Counted from the stretch's first letter, positions 24,367 through 37,365 are shown. The stretch: DNA of 64,000 nt from Bombus terrestris (GCF_910591885.1 NC_063275.1:9102501-9166500); one strand, 5' to 3'. Program-made: numbers and translations. The notes: generated by a model from the sequence alone, not told the origin.

Positions 24367-25082
24367 TACCATGGGACAATATTATGATAAACACAAATTT
24401 GGTGCAGATGAAGGTGCCTCGGAGATCTCTAAGTGATGATTGTTCTTTCAAATGAAACTAAGTATATTCATTAATCTATAATATGCTGATATTTGAAAAT
24501 TATCTTTGTTAAACATTTTTTAAATTGCTCCTTATTTCTTGCATTCAACTTCCACCTTCTCGAAAATTACATATCTAATCTGTTGGCAGCCGTCCCTAAT
24601 GCGTGCCTTTATATTCCCTCTGAATAAGGAGAAGTGAAATTTCATTTTCACAAAGGTTTCCAGATCTAACATCTTAGATTTTTCCCTGTGAGGTTTTATA
24701 CAAGAAAAAGTTCATCGAGAAGAACCTACTACTCCTGGCAATATGAATGGTCGCATACATCGTTCTTGAGATGTGCAACTTTTGAGAGGATATCATTTAA
24801 GGATAGAATAAATCACTGTCTCAATGCCCAAGACTGTCCTTTCGAATGCTGGAAGACAATTTAAAAAATGTTTAACGAAGGTAAGTTTTGAATGGCAATG
24901 AATGGTCTTGCATGACTTACAATGACCAATGTATTATAGATCAATGAATTTGTCTCAGAATGAGCTATATAATTGGTTAAATTAAAGCATATAGTTCCAT
25001 TTGAAGAAACAGAGGTCACCTAGAGATTTCGGAGGCACCTCCATCTACACTTGTCTTTATCATAAGATCCCCCTGAAACAGA
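24367..25082. mobile_element. Foldback element with diverged long inverted repeats
   Basis: The left arm contains TATTATGATAAACACAAATT, GAAGGTGCCTCGGAGATCTC and AAACATTTTTTAAATTG. The right arm carries all three, inverted and in mirrored order, out to about 25082. The right arm is longer and better preserved. The middle is noncoding. The age is evidently old. I cannot assign a family. Confidence 0.6.
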
Positions 25083-27785
25083 ACAAATTTTACGTGAAAC
25101 ATTTTTTCAATAACGAATAGTTTGAGATAAGTATGTGAATGAATAAAAATGAGACACGATGTATGCAAAGTATATATAAAAGTCGAGGATAAGCTCTAGG
25201 AGCATCTAGTACTCGTCACATCAAACAAAAAAATCTTAATCTTAAATAATCTTAATAAACATTTAAGATCTTAATAAACACGTCATAGAAACCATTAGTT
25301 TCAGAACATGAACATAGGAATATAGAGACCAGCAATAATTGAGGGGTTGAAGTCCTTTCCGGGAATGGGGGTATGGTAGCTTTTTATTGTGCTGGCGCAA
25401 TCTTATTTTTATTGAGTAAGAGTGATTAGTAGTCGACTGGTAACTGGTTTATTTCCTCCTTTTGTCATATATCATTTTAAGTCAGTTTAAGAATGCGTCA
25501 CTGAGTGTGCGACACATATTTAATAAACTAATTTTATTTAAAGGTCAATAGATATAATAAATAATAAAATCGATAAAAAATTTTGTTTTGAAAATTATTA
25601 ATTATTATATATTACTAATACATCGTACTCATTTTATGCAATCGATATTAACAGATTTATTAAAAAATGTATTACCAGTATAGTTATGAATTTAGATAAT
25701 TAAATTAACATTTTATAATAAAATTTTTAATATTCATTATAAATTTGTGACCAACATTTACTTTCACGGTGATAAGTTATATATTGTTATAAAATTCGTT
25801 AGATAAAATCCTTAAATGTTTGCTTGTGTTAGTTTAGTTATATTAGTATATTAAAATAATATTGCAAAACTTACTTAATCCATTTAGTAGTCGCAAAACT
25901 AAATACCAAGCGAAAATTATAAAAACTTGTCATATGTACAGATTTCAGTTTTTAACCACTCGTAATTGTAAACAAATTGATTTGAAATTTGAAGCCTGAA
26001 TATCTTGAAATTTCGCGAATTAATCTCGGACCAATGACCAATGCGGCTGCAAAGTACTACGTTCCCACTCGCTGGAAATGATTTCACATCTCTCGTTTAA
26101 AGTACAGGTTTATGCTCGGTCCCTATATTTCTATATCTATAATTTCCATGTTTCAGACTTTTACGAGTTGCCTAGTGTATAGAAGTATAGTATATAGTAA
26201 ACTGTTTACTTCGTTAAATGAGTTAATACAATTCGAATCGATATAATTCGAATGGAACTGCTGCCAAGAGATAAGAGGAATGCCGAAGATCTTTCAACGT
26301 GTTCATGCTGCTATGAGAGAACGAGCCAAAGTGTTGAAACGAACGAAGGACATATTGAATGTATACTGTAAAAGTAATGTCTTAGTGACAAAAGCATCTT
26401 GAAACAGCGAGTCTAATAGCTTTTAAACCCACGTATATTAAGATTCTTTTTCTTTTGTATGATGAGTACATGCTCGTAAATTTTGTCCCCAACTTTTATA
26501 CACACACATGCATATTTGTGTATTTGGTATTTATTTTATGACATACAAATATAATATATATATAAATATAGGCAAATGTCTAAAAACCACATGTATATTT
26601 ATCTATCAGTTAATAATAATATAAGAGCAAGAATAAATGAAATATACTATTTTAAACTTTTAGTCTTAATCGACTAATGATTTGATTAACTGGCTGTACT
26701 ATTTACCATTAATAAACTTACTACAGAGCAAAATTGCTGTTTAAATATTCCCAAGATAGAAGATAAACTGCGCTGTCACTTTTTGTCGTCTTTCTAATCT
26801 ACGTTGGCGTACATTGGATTAATGATGTCGTCAATGAAGCCAGAGTAAAGAATCAAGGCAGGTCAAGGTGGCACTTACCTTGGCAATACCTGACATAATA
26901 CTACATAACCGCTGACCAAGATTAAACTTTGTACCATAATGAGGTTTCTTGCTACGTTGAAACCAACTCGTGCATGCTTTACGTATTCCCCTTTGCCCCT
27001 AACTTATCTTACTTTTCGAGTATATACATATAATAGAATCTTGATTATTAAAATACATTTTGGCGGAATGATGAATTATCGGAATATCGAAATGGAAAAT
27101 TTAGAGGTTGTCCCTTATAAAACGGTAATAGGCAATGAAGAAAATTATTATACTTTTGTTCAATAGTTTTTGTTCCTAATAAATATCGATATTTATAAAA
27201 GAAATAGAAATTCGTTATTTAATTATCTGAATAGCGATTAACGGAAAATTTAGGGTTGGTCCCTTATAAGGATATAATTTCAATATAATCTTAAATCCCT
27301 TATAATCTTAGAAGGATAATATAAAATTGCGAAACAAGGAACAAATTATTACATACTGGAAGAAGTTGTTACATTTTTATTCAACAGTTGTCATGCCTTT
27401 TGAATATTGATATTTTTAAAATAAATTAAAATAAATATCTCTAATTGCCTGTTGCATGGAAACAAAATGTGTCGAACAGCGCATACTATAAGTAACTCGG
27501 GTAACGTAGGTTCTACTAAACTTTCACTGGATAGAATGCGCGGATCGTAATAAGGATAGCAACTTTACATAATATTTGCTTCTTTTCTCATCATTTACAA
27601 CCGCATTAACCGTTCGCATAAGTTATTAGCGATGGAAAGGAATAAGAAGTTACGATTACAAATTATTATATCATTTAGTAATCTATATCGATTAAAACAG
27701 AGTTGGACAAATTTGACTATCTAAATATCTTTCTATTTATGAAATTCGTATAGCTTGTTAGATATTCTTGTTATAGTTTACTTAC

Positions 27786-27857
27786 TTTTTGTTATCGTCG
27801 TTTGTGCGAACAGATTTGGCATCGTCTCCCGTGTCGTCCAATAAATCACTACTGTCG
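27786..27857 (-). CDS. cyc: cycle small acidic exon before the bHLH
   Basis: This 72-nt exon lies between a TTTCTGTTTCAG acceptor and an AAAAA|GTAAGT donor on the minus strand. It adds one base, 23 codons (DSSDLLDDTGDDAKSVRTND, then DNK) and two bases. Its two phase bases join the G of the bHLH exon to give lysine, so the basic region reads KKQNHSEIEKRRRDK. The first base completes a histidine codon with the CA left by the upstream exon. Both junctions keep frame, which strongly supports the call despite the small size. The acidic stretch ahead of the basic region matches the position of the Asp/Glu-rich segment in BMAL1-type proteins. It is too short to be found by open-frame length alone. 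Confidence 0.93.
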
Positions 27858-30800
27858 CTGAAACAGAAAGTAAAACGTTGATTGTAAAAATGTCGTCTTA
27901 AACTTTTATCAGAAAAGCATATATGTGTGTAAATTAATTTCATGGGCTTTTCAAGCCAAATTTAAATTTTGCTTATTAACTATTTAATATAAAATTCGTT
28001 TAATTAAATTACGTTAAATTTAATTGGCCAAGTAAATTTTATTACTCATCTGTTATAAAGCATGTAGTCGTAAAATGATAGATAGCTCTGCTTTAAAATA
28101 ATTGCAAGATAGAAAATCTTTGAATCTAAATTATCCAAGACAGATAAATGAAGACATTTAAATAAATTTATTAACTATTATCATAATTACATAGAGCAAA
28201 TGGAAAATAAAATATAATAAAATATAGTATCCTGATGTATGTTTAATATTAGAGTATTAAACAATAATATAAGATTTATTGTTGCTTTTATACTAGATAC
28301 ATCATTATTTTAATTAATTAGTGATCATAGGAAAAATTTACTGATTCGGTTTTTAGTTTTGTTTTCACTCTATGAGTGTGAAATAATATAGTGAAATAAT
28401 AATTGATGAAGACCTACTCGAGTCCTGAGACGTCGAAACACCAGGAAACCAAGTATATACTGAATCAATTTCTTCGGCGTGTACACCTCAAAAGGGGCGT
28501 TACCCCTTTTGATGTAAAATTTCAGCAAGTTTAGTTTGTGTACAGCTTCGTCGTACAAACTCCAAGAGGCACGCATAATTTTCGTACCTTTATTACGAAG
28601 AGTCTTTAATTCGTTTCTAAATACATTATTCTATCTCAAATTATATATTGCTTACACAATGGAATACATCTTTTGCTTGTAATATATAATTTAATTACAC
28701 TTGATCTACATCAAATGAAGTTAAACATGAATTTGGACAATTTCAAAATTGTGTAGGTATCTGAACTTAAATTCAAATATTCGTATACATAAATCGATCT
28801 AATTCAATAAGATTCAAGCAAAAGAATAATATGCAAAGGCGTTAATATAGTTTTGTCAAGATATAGAAAATATATCAAAATAAAAGATATATATACAAAA
28901 GCCCACTATCCAAAAACAAATTTTCATGCTTTATACAAAGTAGCTTATTAGAGTGCAGATAGATATTTCTTCATTTTTTAGTCATTTATAGATCCAAAAA
29001 TATAAAAAACACGCATAATATACGAATATATATAAAATACCCAAAATATGGTATTCGTTGTAATACGTTGTATTTAGCGACTGAAACAAATTTTTGCTTA
29101 GATTCCATTGCTGTAGGTTGTATTTGCAAAAATATGAATCTTTCTAAATATCCGCAGTCTAGTTATTATACTGCTATAAATATTTGAATTCCTTCAAAGT
29201 CCACAATATTGTATTACTTAAATGAATGAAGAGAAAATAATGAAAAAAATATTAAACGAATTCATAGAATCCGATATAAATCAAACAAATTGCGTTGAAA
29301 ATAAATTGCAAATGACGAACGATGTTGCATGTGTAATGGTGTGTGATTTAATCAAATCTAATCTAATACAAAATAATTGCCTCAAATCCAAAACAAAATA
29401 TATAACTTCCATGTAGAAGAAATGTTTAATACTATGGAAAGTATTGGAAAATCTAAAACACTACTGATCAAAAGGAAGCTTTGTCCTGATTTTGTCCAAG
29501 GTTTCGACTTCATGGTTCGTGAACTCTCTTAAACACGTGAAATTGGATAGATTCCGGTCAGAGGTAGCACAACCGTGCCGGTGACTAAAGGCAATTTCGA
29601 CTAGCCATATCCCGGGAGACGCAAATCTTCGGTTCTGTTAATGATTAAGTTAACCCTTTGAGCGGGTAACCGACACCTTGATTGGTAATTACTTGGAGTT
29701 GCGTTCGTTTAACGGGAATGTCAAAGCGGAAGCAGGAGGGTGAAACAGGCCAGAAAGATGTTTGTAGATGGAAATATCACTCTTGAATACATTTAGGTGG
29801 CTTCGTTTCAACGTATTCTCCATGGGTGGCAGGTTAATATGTGTAATAGTTCAATACGCTGTACGACTTCCACTTACGTCTATAGTCAAACTGGCTTTGT
29901 ACGGAATAAAGTGGTTCTCTTATATTTGATTCTTTTGGGAGTCTTGCTTTGATCATATCAATTCGGTATAATGCTACCAAGGCTTGCTATTATGGCGGAA
30001 AAATCTTATTTTTGTTCCATATTTTCTGAATTCCTCTAGAATTTAAAAATTGTATATTTCTTTCCGCGTCATAAAACAATAACTTTTATTTTAAAATCTG
30101 AAATTTTAATATCTATGAACATGATTATGAAGTACTCTAGTGTAAGACATATTTTGTATGAGGTATTGTTCTATGTTATTTCACTTAATTTCATTAAAGT
30201 TTCAATTTCATAACAGTTCGTATGAGACTGGTTTGATACGAACGATACAGACGAGGAAAACTAAATTTCGTGTATTTAATGTTTTATTTTAATTTATAGT
30301 AGATAGATAAAAACCTTATTATCAACTGTTAAATAATCAGAATATCTGCAATATTTTATTAATACTTGGTGGAACAGATGTTCTTAGAAAGCTCCTTATC
30401 CTGTAAAATTTTAAAGAGAAATTTCAAGCTTATGTAATTTATCCAAAGAAATTGCTTTAAAGGAATTTACGTAAAATATTTTGTTGAGAAATATTAAGTT
30501 GGTATGATCGCTAGTTCCTACAAGATAAGTTGGTACGACTTCTAACAACGCTCTTTTGTCTTAAGAGTCGACCACGTGTTAATTACACGTTAATTACACT
30601 AAGTGTATCTGGTGTGTTCAGACGTTTTGTGCGAGATGGTGAAATATATAGAAAGTAAAATTCAATCTGTATGAATCTATTAAATATCTACCCCAAACCT
30701 ATATTTAATAACATATTTAATATGAGAAATATATATTGCTATGAATATTTGTAGCCTACTAGTAATCGAAAACATTCAGGGCAATAGCTCGATAAAGACG

Positions 30801-31249
30801 AACATGCAAAATATATGTCGGGTTATCGTTAGGATTTCGGGCGCGCGATAATTCTTCGTTAGAATTTGCCATCGTGATGTTCAACAAAGGTTGTATTTAC
30901 ATAGATAAATATTTCTTTACAAAGTTTAGTAAATAATTAGTTTAACGGTTAACTTGTATAACAAACAATAAGTATAACGAATGCTTTTGACAATATTCTT
31001 GGGTTCAATAACGAATCCACGGTCAACGGGAAACTCTTTGTACGTTTAAATATTTTTGATTGCATGCTGACACATTTACTCAGACGCAGGGTTTCTTTCA
31101 GACTGACTCCAAGACGATGACAGAAAACTCTCCAAGGAGATTGCAAAATAAAATACAGATACAGCCACATTTGTCAAATACATATTGATCGGGAATATCA
31201 ACAAATTCCCAAGCGCCGTAACTAGGCAGTCCCGGGTAAGCCAACATTG

Positions 31250-31432
31250 CTCCTGATCGAGACTCGACTGTTTATACAGCGTGTCCCTCAACATCGGTAC
31301 CTCCTTTGTAAGACATTTCGTTCATCCCGTGACCGTGGCTACGTTCGGCGACCAGTTCTGTCACCTCGAGCCCAAGTATTGGGGATCTTCCTAAAGAAAG
31401 GCCTGATGTCCCTACATCTCCGACATATATAT
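31250..31432 (+). mobile_element. Diverged LTR fragment
   Basis: The block TCATCCCGTGACCGTGGCTA then CGTTCGGCGACCAG, followed by CGAGCCCAAG and the end CCCTACATCTCCGACATATA, matches the inverted LTR piece at 17571-17812 in the same order, with a deletion between the blocks. It is noncoding. Confidence 0.55.
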
Positions 31433-31523
31433 TAGAATCATTGCTTCATTCCAAGAAGATAATAATAAGTAGTGATTTGTAGAACCTACATATTACTCCA
31501 TACAATGTTGGTGTATTATTACG

Positions 31524-31955
31524 GTAGAAATCCAAATTAGTGAACAAATAAAAACTAATGCTGTTATAGAACAATGCAAAAGTCTGTGTAATGAAAATGA
31601 GGTAATTATTGAGGATAAGGGCAAGCTTACCGACCTAAACATTTTTGAAATGTGTTGACGAAGTCTTCAAAGCTTCATTTATCCCACCAGCAACACTTGT
31701 TCTTGAAAAATTTTCCAGGAATAACAATTGCTCACGAAAGTATTGAAAATAGAGTAGAGAAAGAAAGAAATAATGAATACAACAGAACTCTTGAAGCTAC
31801 TGCAATCACAAGAAGCACTTTTGGTATGCAAACAAGAAAAAGCCAACTTTGAAGTAAGAAATGAATTATACATATTGAAAAATGATAAAATTAATAGATT
31901 ATCAGATAAATTCTATGAGAAATCCAGAAGAAAATCGTCACATATAATTCTTTAA
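31524..31955 (+). pseudogene. Broken gene remnant of unknown family
   Basis: Protein-like segments follow one another in shifting frames: SEQIKTNAVIEQCKSLCNEN then EVIIEDKGKLTDLNIFEMC (stop at 31656-31658), CVDEVFKASFIPPATLVLEK one frame on, and from 31773 ELLKLLQSQEALLVCKQEKA then NFEVRNELYILKN and a final basic KSRRKSS. Charge pattern and Leu spacing suggest a coiled-coil protein. Frame changes without splice sites suggest a decayed retrocopy or gene fragment. I could not identify the parent. Confidence 0.35.
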
Positions 31956-32270
31956 ACGTCTTTTAAATTGATTATTAGAATTAGGTAGGATTATTAGAAT
32001 TTCAAGTTCGTATTATAAGTTTAGTACAAAGCATTATAAAAGAGGCACAAATGAACGCCAACGTAATGTATCACTATTATTAATTGTCAGTACAAGGACT
32101 GAATCTGTCGAAAATCAGGATTCCAATTATTCAACTATAGGTATACTTCGACTACCTGATTAATTATTGTATACATGTCATGATTGTAATTTAAAAATTA
32201 GTGTTAATGTTACTTTAAAACTCAGAGTTCTACAGTATCCTAACTGTTAAATATTCGGTTAGAATAACAC

Positions 32271-32720
32271 TTTTTAGAGCGTTTTGAGCTTGCCGAAAAT
32301 AAGCGTCGTTTTTCACGGAAATAAAGCGTAAAACATCTCGATGAACCTGTTGATATGTGACGTTCTCGTGGATTTTGACGACACCTTTTTTAAAAGTTGG
32401 TGCTCTGAACCTGCTATATGGCTTACTCTGTACGCATTTGAATCATGAGTATCGGATTAAGTGTGGATTGTTTTTTATTTTCTAACCGTCGTAATATGAG
32501 GCGGCCGGTTAGACTGCGATCATACAGAGCACGGTAAATGGTAAGCTGTAAGCGGCAAAATTGGCATTTGGACTATTGACACTGGCTGTGCCATTACTTG
32601 TTTTGCCGCTTACGGATTTTTGCAATTAAAACCTTTGTCGGCCAAATGTTCATAAGGCCGAATTTTCAAAACCGTTCATCTCCGGGAAAAATGACTCGAT
32701 TTTCGGCTTTAGCTACCTAT
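32271..32720. repeat. Unclassified GC-richer block with inverted repeats
   Basis: Near both ends sits GCCGAAAAT...TTTTTC(A/C)CGG in opposite orientation (32292 and about 32705). Inside is a 13-bp perfect stem GTAAGCGGCAAAA (32548-32560 with 32601-32613). It has no coding frame. It could be a small transposon of unknown type. Confidence 0.35.
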
Positions 32721-33652
32721 ATGAAAAGGCACGTTTAGACACCATACTTTAAAGACACTATATTTTATCCAAAATTAGCATTAATTACAAAATTTAATGA
32801 AAATGAGTTATTTACCTTAAGTATACCATTAATTTTTTTCGGGACTAATACTTCTCTTATAGTTACGTTCTCTATTGTTAAATTTTTGTTTATTCTTTTT
32901 AACAAATCGCCGAAAATAAATAAGAATGTGATTGAGACCCAATCTATCTTTAACAATAGGAGACCTATCTTTTACAATAGGATGTACTAAATATCTTCTG
33001 TTAATCCTTTTTTATGACGATGACAATACTAAACTATAATAAAAAACATATTCGCGTCGATTTTGTCATATTGCAAATAGTAATAGACAAACAAACAAAG
33101 GAAGTAAGGATACGCGAGAGAGTTGGATTTTCGGTGAAGATACAGAATCATACGAACGCTGCTTTCGGCCATTTTACCGATTCGGCAAAAATACCGATCA
33201 ATCAAGAAATTGCACCGTCTGAGCTCGAATATCTTTTATATCGTGACATACTTTGTGCTATATAACATTGTTATATAGTCATATTGCATAACTTTCTCTT
33301 CCTTTATTATTGACCTAATAATTAACTCCCCCCATTCCCGTAGTTCAGATTATGAAGCAATATGGAAATTTTTATTTCTATCAATAAAAAAATAATACGT
33401 TAGAAAAGTTCGTTTTGAAATATCATTTTCCTATTTTTATTGGAAATTACATATTTTTCTCCCGTATGGCATATAAAATCGTATTATACTTATTGTCAGA
33501 TCAACCAATTATGTGTATAATGATGTAAATTTAAAACATATTTTATATATATTACATGCCTTTACCTTGAATAATCAAGTAATACTAAGTGCATTTTCTG
33601 TAATAAAGTAGTGAAAACAATCGAAGAATAAATGAAAAACCATGAATAAATA

Positions 33653-34542
33653 CCAGGTATGTAAATATGAAACCGGAATTTTTGTATAGAAAATACACGT
33701 TTATTGTATGAAAATGATTAAAAATATTTTATTCGAAGTATTGCCCATCGCTAGCTATACATTTTCCCACCTGTCTGGCAATTGATGGATGCCACGCCAA
33801 AAAAACTGTCGCTTTTTTGAGGCAAACCAGTCATCGAGGCATTTTCATACATTTTCGTAAGAAGTGAAGTGCTGGTCAGAAAGTGCGTGTCCCATCGATG
33901 CAAATAAATAGTAATCGGACGGAGCCAAGTCTGGTGAGTAAGCCGCGTGCGAAAGTATTTCCCAACTGAACGCTTCGATCGTTTCCTTCACCGGTTTTGC
34001 TGTATGTGATGGTGCATTATCATGAAGCAAAATTACTTTGTGTTGTCTTTTTTGATATTCTAGTCGTTTTTCACGCAAAGCTTGATTCAAATCGATCATT
34101 TGTTGTCGGTAGCGCTCAGTATTAACGGTTTCGCCAGGTTTTAACAGCTCATAATAGATCACATCCTTCTGATCCACGTTCTTCGTTCCTCACGTCAAAA
34201 TTGCCACTTCTGAAGTTTTTAAACCACTCAAAGCACTGTGATTTACCAAGAGCATGCTCACCGTAAGCTTCGACAAGCATTCGATGCGATTCTGCAGTTT
34301 TCTTCAAATGGTAACAGAAAATCAATGCTGTCCGCAAATCGTAGTTTCCAGGCACAAAATTCGACATGTTCAACGCTATTACAAACTATGCTATTGTATG
34401 AAACTTGTATTGTTCTGAGTCGAAAATGTTTGTGAGATGTCAACAAAGATTTTTGGCATCAATGACGCAGTTTAGTGATAACTAGTGATTATCAGCTAGG
34501 GTCATCTACAGAAAAATTCCGGTTTCATATTTACAGACCTGA
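33653..34542 (-). mobile_element. mariner element, internally deleted copy 2
   Basis: The ends CCAGGTATGTAAATATGAAA then CCGGAATTTTT and inverted AATTCCGGTTTCATATTTAC then AGACCTGA are flanked by TA (33651-33652, 34543-34544). It is 890 bp long, so about 400 bp of a full element is missing from the middle. It belongs to the same family as 9402-10046 but with a different deletion: this copy keeps both transposase ends. Confidence 0.92.
33845..34367 (-). pseudogene. mariner transposase with central deletion and frameshift
   Basis: The N-terminal part (from the ATG at about 34367, MSNFVPGNYDLRTALIFCYH) runs to DVRNEERGS. Then, in another frame, the C-terminal part starts DQKDVIYYELLKPGETVNTE. 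The second and third catalytic residues are kept: HDNAPSHTA and SPDLAPSDYYLF, with 34 residues between the Asp residues, the D34D signature of mariner. The segment with the first catalytic Asp (GDEKWI region) is deleted. One residue is also missing in KKTAESH compared with KKTAAESH in the other copy. Confidence 0.9.
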
Positions 34543-35842
34543 TAGTTCTGTTTTATTTCGAAATTCAATACTAAACAAAGCGTTTTGTCGTCATGTTGAA
34601 CACTTAAAGAACATTAAGAATATTAACAACACTAATCAAGTTTCAAATCTATCAGCTATCAAATCTATCAAAAAAATTTTCTTTAATTATTTCGTACCAA
34701 ACACCTTTTTAACTATCAGGGCACCAAAGCGTTCTTTCACAATTGAATTATCATATGTATTGTTAGCAAAATTCTATAAGGCAAAGATTACAAATTACTA
34801 ATATTAACAAATATCTTTACGTAACATTAACAATGGCAATTTTACAAGTAAATTTCATAAATTGCAAATTATCTGATTTTTTATTTGTCGAAAAGTTATA
34901 AAATTGTAAAAAAGAAATTTATAATCTGTAACTTATAATTTGTCAATTTATTAATTATTAGTTGGGAAATTATTATTGTGAATGTCAAGATCAGGAAATC
35001 AATTAAAGTAAACTCATCGTATTTTCCCCACGTATTTCTCCTCATATTCAAATAGGTACTAAACTCCTACCACTAAAATACATTAAAATGTATAAATTAT
35101 AAATTTGCCTTTGTTATAGAATAAAGAAAAAGTGATAGCTGTATATGCCTATGAAAATTGGAGGGTTAACATGTTAATCAGGAAAGACGGGTTAACTCGT
35201 CACTTAGATTTTTAATTTTTACGATACAATAATTTCCTTATTTATAGATCTTCTATTTTTTTAGTAATTTTGATCCTTTTCTATTATCTAAAATTTTTGT
35301 CTCTAACTTAAATAGCCAACTGTTAGGCGATGTTAGGCTACTCAGTATCAGTTCTCTTTAAAAGTCAATATGTAATTACATTATGCTTATATTTCAAAAA
35401 ACTCATCAAAATTAACCTGTCTTTATTCGCTTCCAATCCTAAAATTATAGAAGTTTCTGGTTAGGAAATTACTCGGCTAACAGATTAATCCACCACAATA
35501 GACACACTATACTACAGATATTTATGTATATTGATGTTTTTGTGGATACAACTAAAGAAATGGAACCCAAGCAAAGTTTTGTTTCATCTACTAAATATTA
35601 CAACGAGTATTTTATTTTCGATATTTTACGTATTTCTGCAGATTATATGGATTCGGATTAAATGGACTAAAACTTATTATGGATTATATGGATTCGGATT
35701 AAAAAGATTATATGGACGGATATGCTATGGATTATAGGGATTATATGGTTGTAATTTTGCATCTTTAAATTCCCCATTTCACAAATGCATAAAAATTCGC
35801 CAAATCCAGTCTAATAAAAATGAACAAAATCTATTAACTTAC

Positions 35843-36277
35843 TGGCAAGAGAGCTTCCGTTTTCTGGAAACCGCGACGAATTCATCGGAAGTATCGGTGG
35901 TGTTTGGTCCATGGCTAGGAGTAGTGGATGCGCTGCGTTGATGATGATGCTGATGATGGTGGTGGTGACGGTGGTAGTGATGGCCGGGGGCGGGTGCCTG
36001 GTCGGGGACCATCGTCGAGGGTGTCTCCATGTGCTGGGGCGGTTCAGCCCCCGTTACGATCTGCGGGGTGGTGTCGTTGGAGGTGGTGGTGGTAGTGGTG
36101 ATGGTAATGGTGGTAACGCCAGTAGTGCTGGGGGTGGCGGTAGTTGTGTTGTTGCTGTTGCTGGCGGGGGTTGGAGTCAGGCTGAGACCTTCGCCACCCC
36201 CCGCCGAGGCGGTGGTTACTTCTCCCACCCCCGATCCCGTACCTATGTCGCCGAAGTAAACCGTGGAACACGAACTT
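35843..36277 (-). CDS. cyc: cycle low-complexity exon with basic RKRK cluster
   Basis: The acceptor TTTTTGCAG at 36280-36278 opens an exon of one base, 144 codons and two bases; it ends CA|GTAAGT. The protein starts SSCSTVYFGDIGTGSG, then runs through Gly/Thr-rich sequence, a long Thr/Ser tract, a His-rich stretch (HHYHRHHHHH type) and DTSDEFVAVSRKRKLSC. The RKRK cluster just before the acidic exon sits where BMAL1 proteins carry their N-terminal nuclear localization signal. There is no stop in frame between the splice sites. The His and Thr runs come from simple trinucleotide repeats and are likely length-polymorphic. Long open frames on the opposite strand here are by-products of that repetitive composition. 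The C-terminal 30 residues are the securely cycle-like part; the rest is joined by frame and splice logic. Confidence 0.9.
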
Positions 36278-37089
36278 CTGCAAAAATGATAAATCTCAGA
36301 TTCATTTTATATTCTTTGGTAAGATATCGCTAGTTTTATTTACTTGGAACATATTCATCCAACGCTGAATGAAATGAGCGTGGAAGAAACTGACAGCGAT
36401 AAAAGCTTGGATTTTTGTTTTAATTACAAGTTTAACGTTACATGCACCTTCCAAGCGCATTTGGTGACTACGGTGAGAATAATCAGCAGAACACACCGTA
36501 TCTATAATCAGTAGTAAAATCCAATATCATTTAGAAAAGTTAGAACATTTTCTTTGCAGTATGTTTACTACATTTGGTAAGTCATATTTTGTGTTCTTTG
36601 CGCTTAATACGTTATAAAGTTCATTTTGATCTCATTTCATCTCAATAAATTAAGTGGCTCCTCGTTTACATTCACCATACGTAGTATTTGTTTGATATAC
36701 ATCTCTTCTCAAAGTTACGCACACATAAGGATCTACTAACGTAAATGTAATGTGTAAAAGCCGAGCCACTTTGTAAGTATAAGCCTAAGTATTTTCTCTT
36801 CGTATTTCCGGTTTTTGTTTTAATTAGATTGTGAATGCTTATTTAAATTTATATTTTTATAGACGTAAGTAAAGTAAAATAAGAAATAAAAGTAAAACAA
36901 ATAATAAAAGAATAGAAAATTCATACATCTATTATATATTATAATGCATAATATTTTAAATATTTTATGTAGTTGTTTATATTATATACATTCTATGTAT
37001 CTTTATATTGAAATTTTTGATTACTGAATATATGTTTACGCATACGCATAGTGAAAATCTAATAAACAGACAACAGTTTCTTTTCGCCC

Positions 37090-37365
37090 AGTGGGGCAGC
37101 CAGCTACGCTCGTTGAGGTCCCGAACTGAAGACAACGCGTAGCGAGTTCTCGAATCCTCGCCTTGGTGAATGTATTTGCAGAAGTGTGAAGGCTACTACC
37201 AGGGCTGACGATTACTCGCAGCTGGTCTTACTATACTACTGATCATAATGGAGGTTTTAGCCGGTAAGAATCCGGCACTACCTTCTGCTGCCGCCCTGTG
37301 TCCCCCGCCCCACGCACAGGGTGGTGAGAAGGTGTCTATGAAGATTTCCTTTACGTAAAAAAAAA
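37090..37365 (+). mobile_element. tRNA-derived SINE, solo unit-1 copy
   Basis: The head GTGGGGCAGCCAGCTACG has an A-box-like GCAGCCAGCTACG. About 60 bases on, GAGTTCTCGAATCCTCGCC is a B box (GTTCGAATCC) with a 2-base insertion. The body ends GGTTTTAGCCGGTAAGAATC, CACAGGGTGGTGAGAAGGTG, TCTATGAAGATTTCC and a 9-base A-tail. The flanks TTTCTTTTCGCCCA and GTTTTCGTCCA look like an imperfect target duplication. It shows that unit 1 moves alone, unlike the dimers elsewhere. Confidence 0.8.

Larger units (their letters stand above)
15282..27785 (-). other. cycle intron between acidic and bHLH exons
   Basis: This 12.5-kb intron has consensus ends. It holds the nested transposon cluster at 17.47-21.41 kb, an AT heptamer array, a piggyBac relic and a foldback element, all listed separately. 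A short tandem of TTGAAGTC lies at about 16207-16236. Two diverged direct copies (about 27080-27220 and 27225-27440) share GGAAAATTTAG and TCCCTTATAA. Elsewhere (15.3-17.4, 21.4-22.6 and 25.1-27.0 kb) I see AT-rich sequence without genes. Confidence 0.8.
27858..35842 (-). other. cycle intron between low-complexity and acidic exons
   Basis: An 8-kb intron with consensus ends. It contains a 23-bp palindrome CAAAAGGGGCG/TTACCCCTTTTG at about 28490, a GC-richer island at 29460-29760 with a CACGTG at 29534, an LTR fragment, an unidentified broken gene near 31.5 kb, an unexplained GC-rich block at 32.27-32.72 kb and a deleted mariner. Imperfect tandem GGATTATATGGATTCGG lies at 35640-35750. The remainder is AT-rich and shows no genes. 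Confidence 0.8.

Noticed and set aside
28370..28576. 68-codon minus-strand frame with FEVYTPKKLIQYIL
   Set aside because: It contains a short palindrome and no recognisable domain; length is within chance.
35911..36333. Plus-strand Val/Gly/Met-rich open frames over the low-complexity exon
   Set aside because: They are antisense to a spliced, phase-matched cycle exon and come from its trinucleotide repeats.
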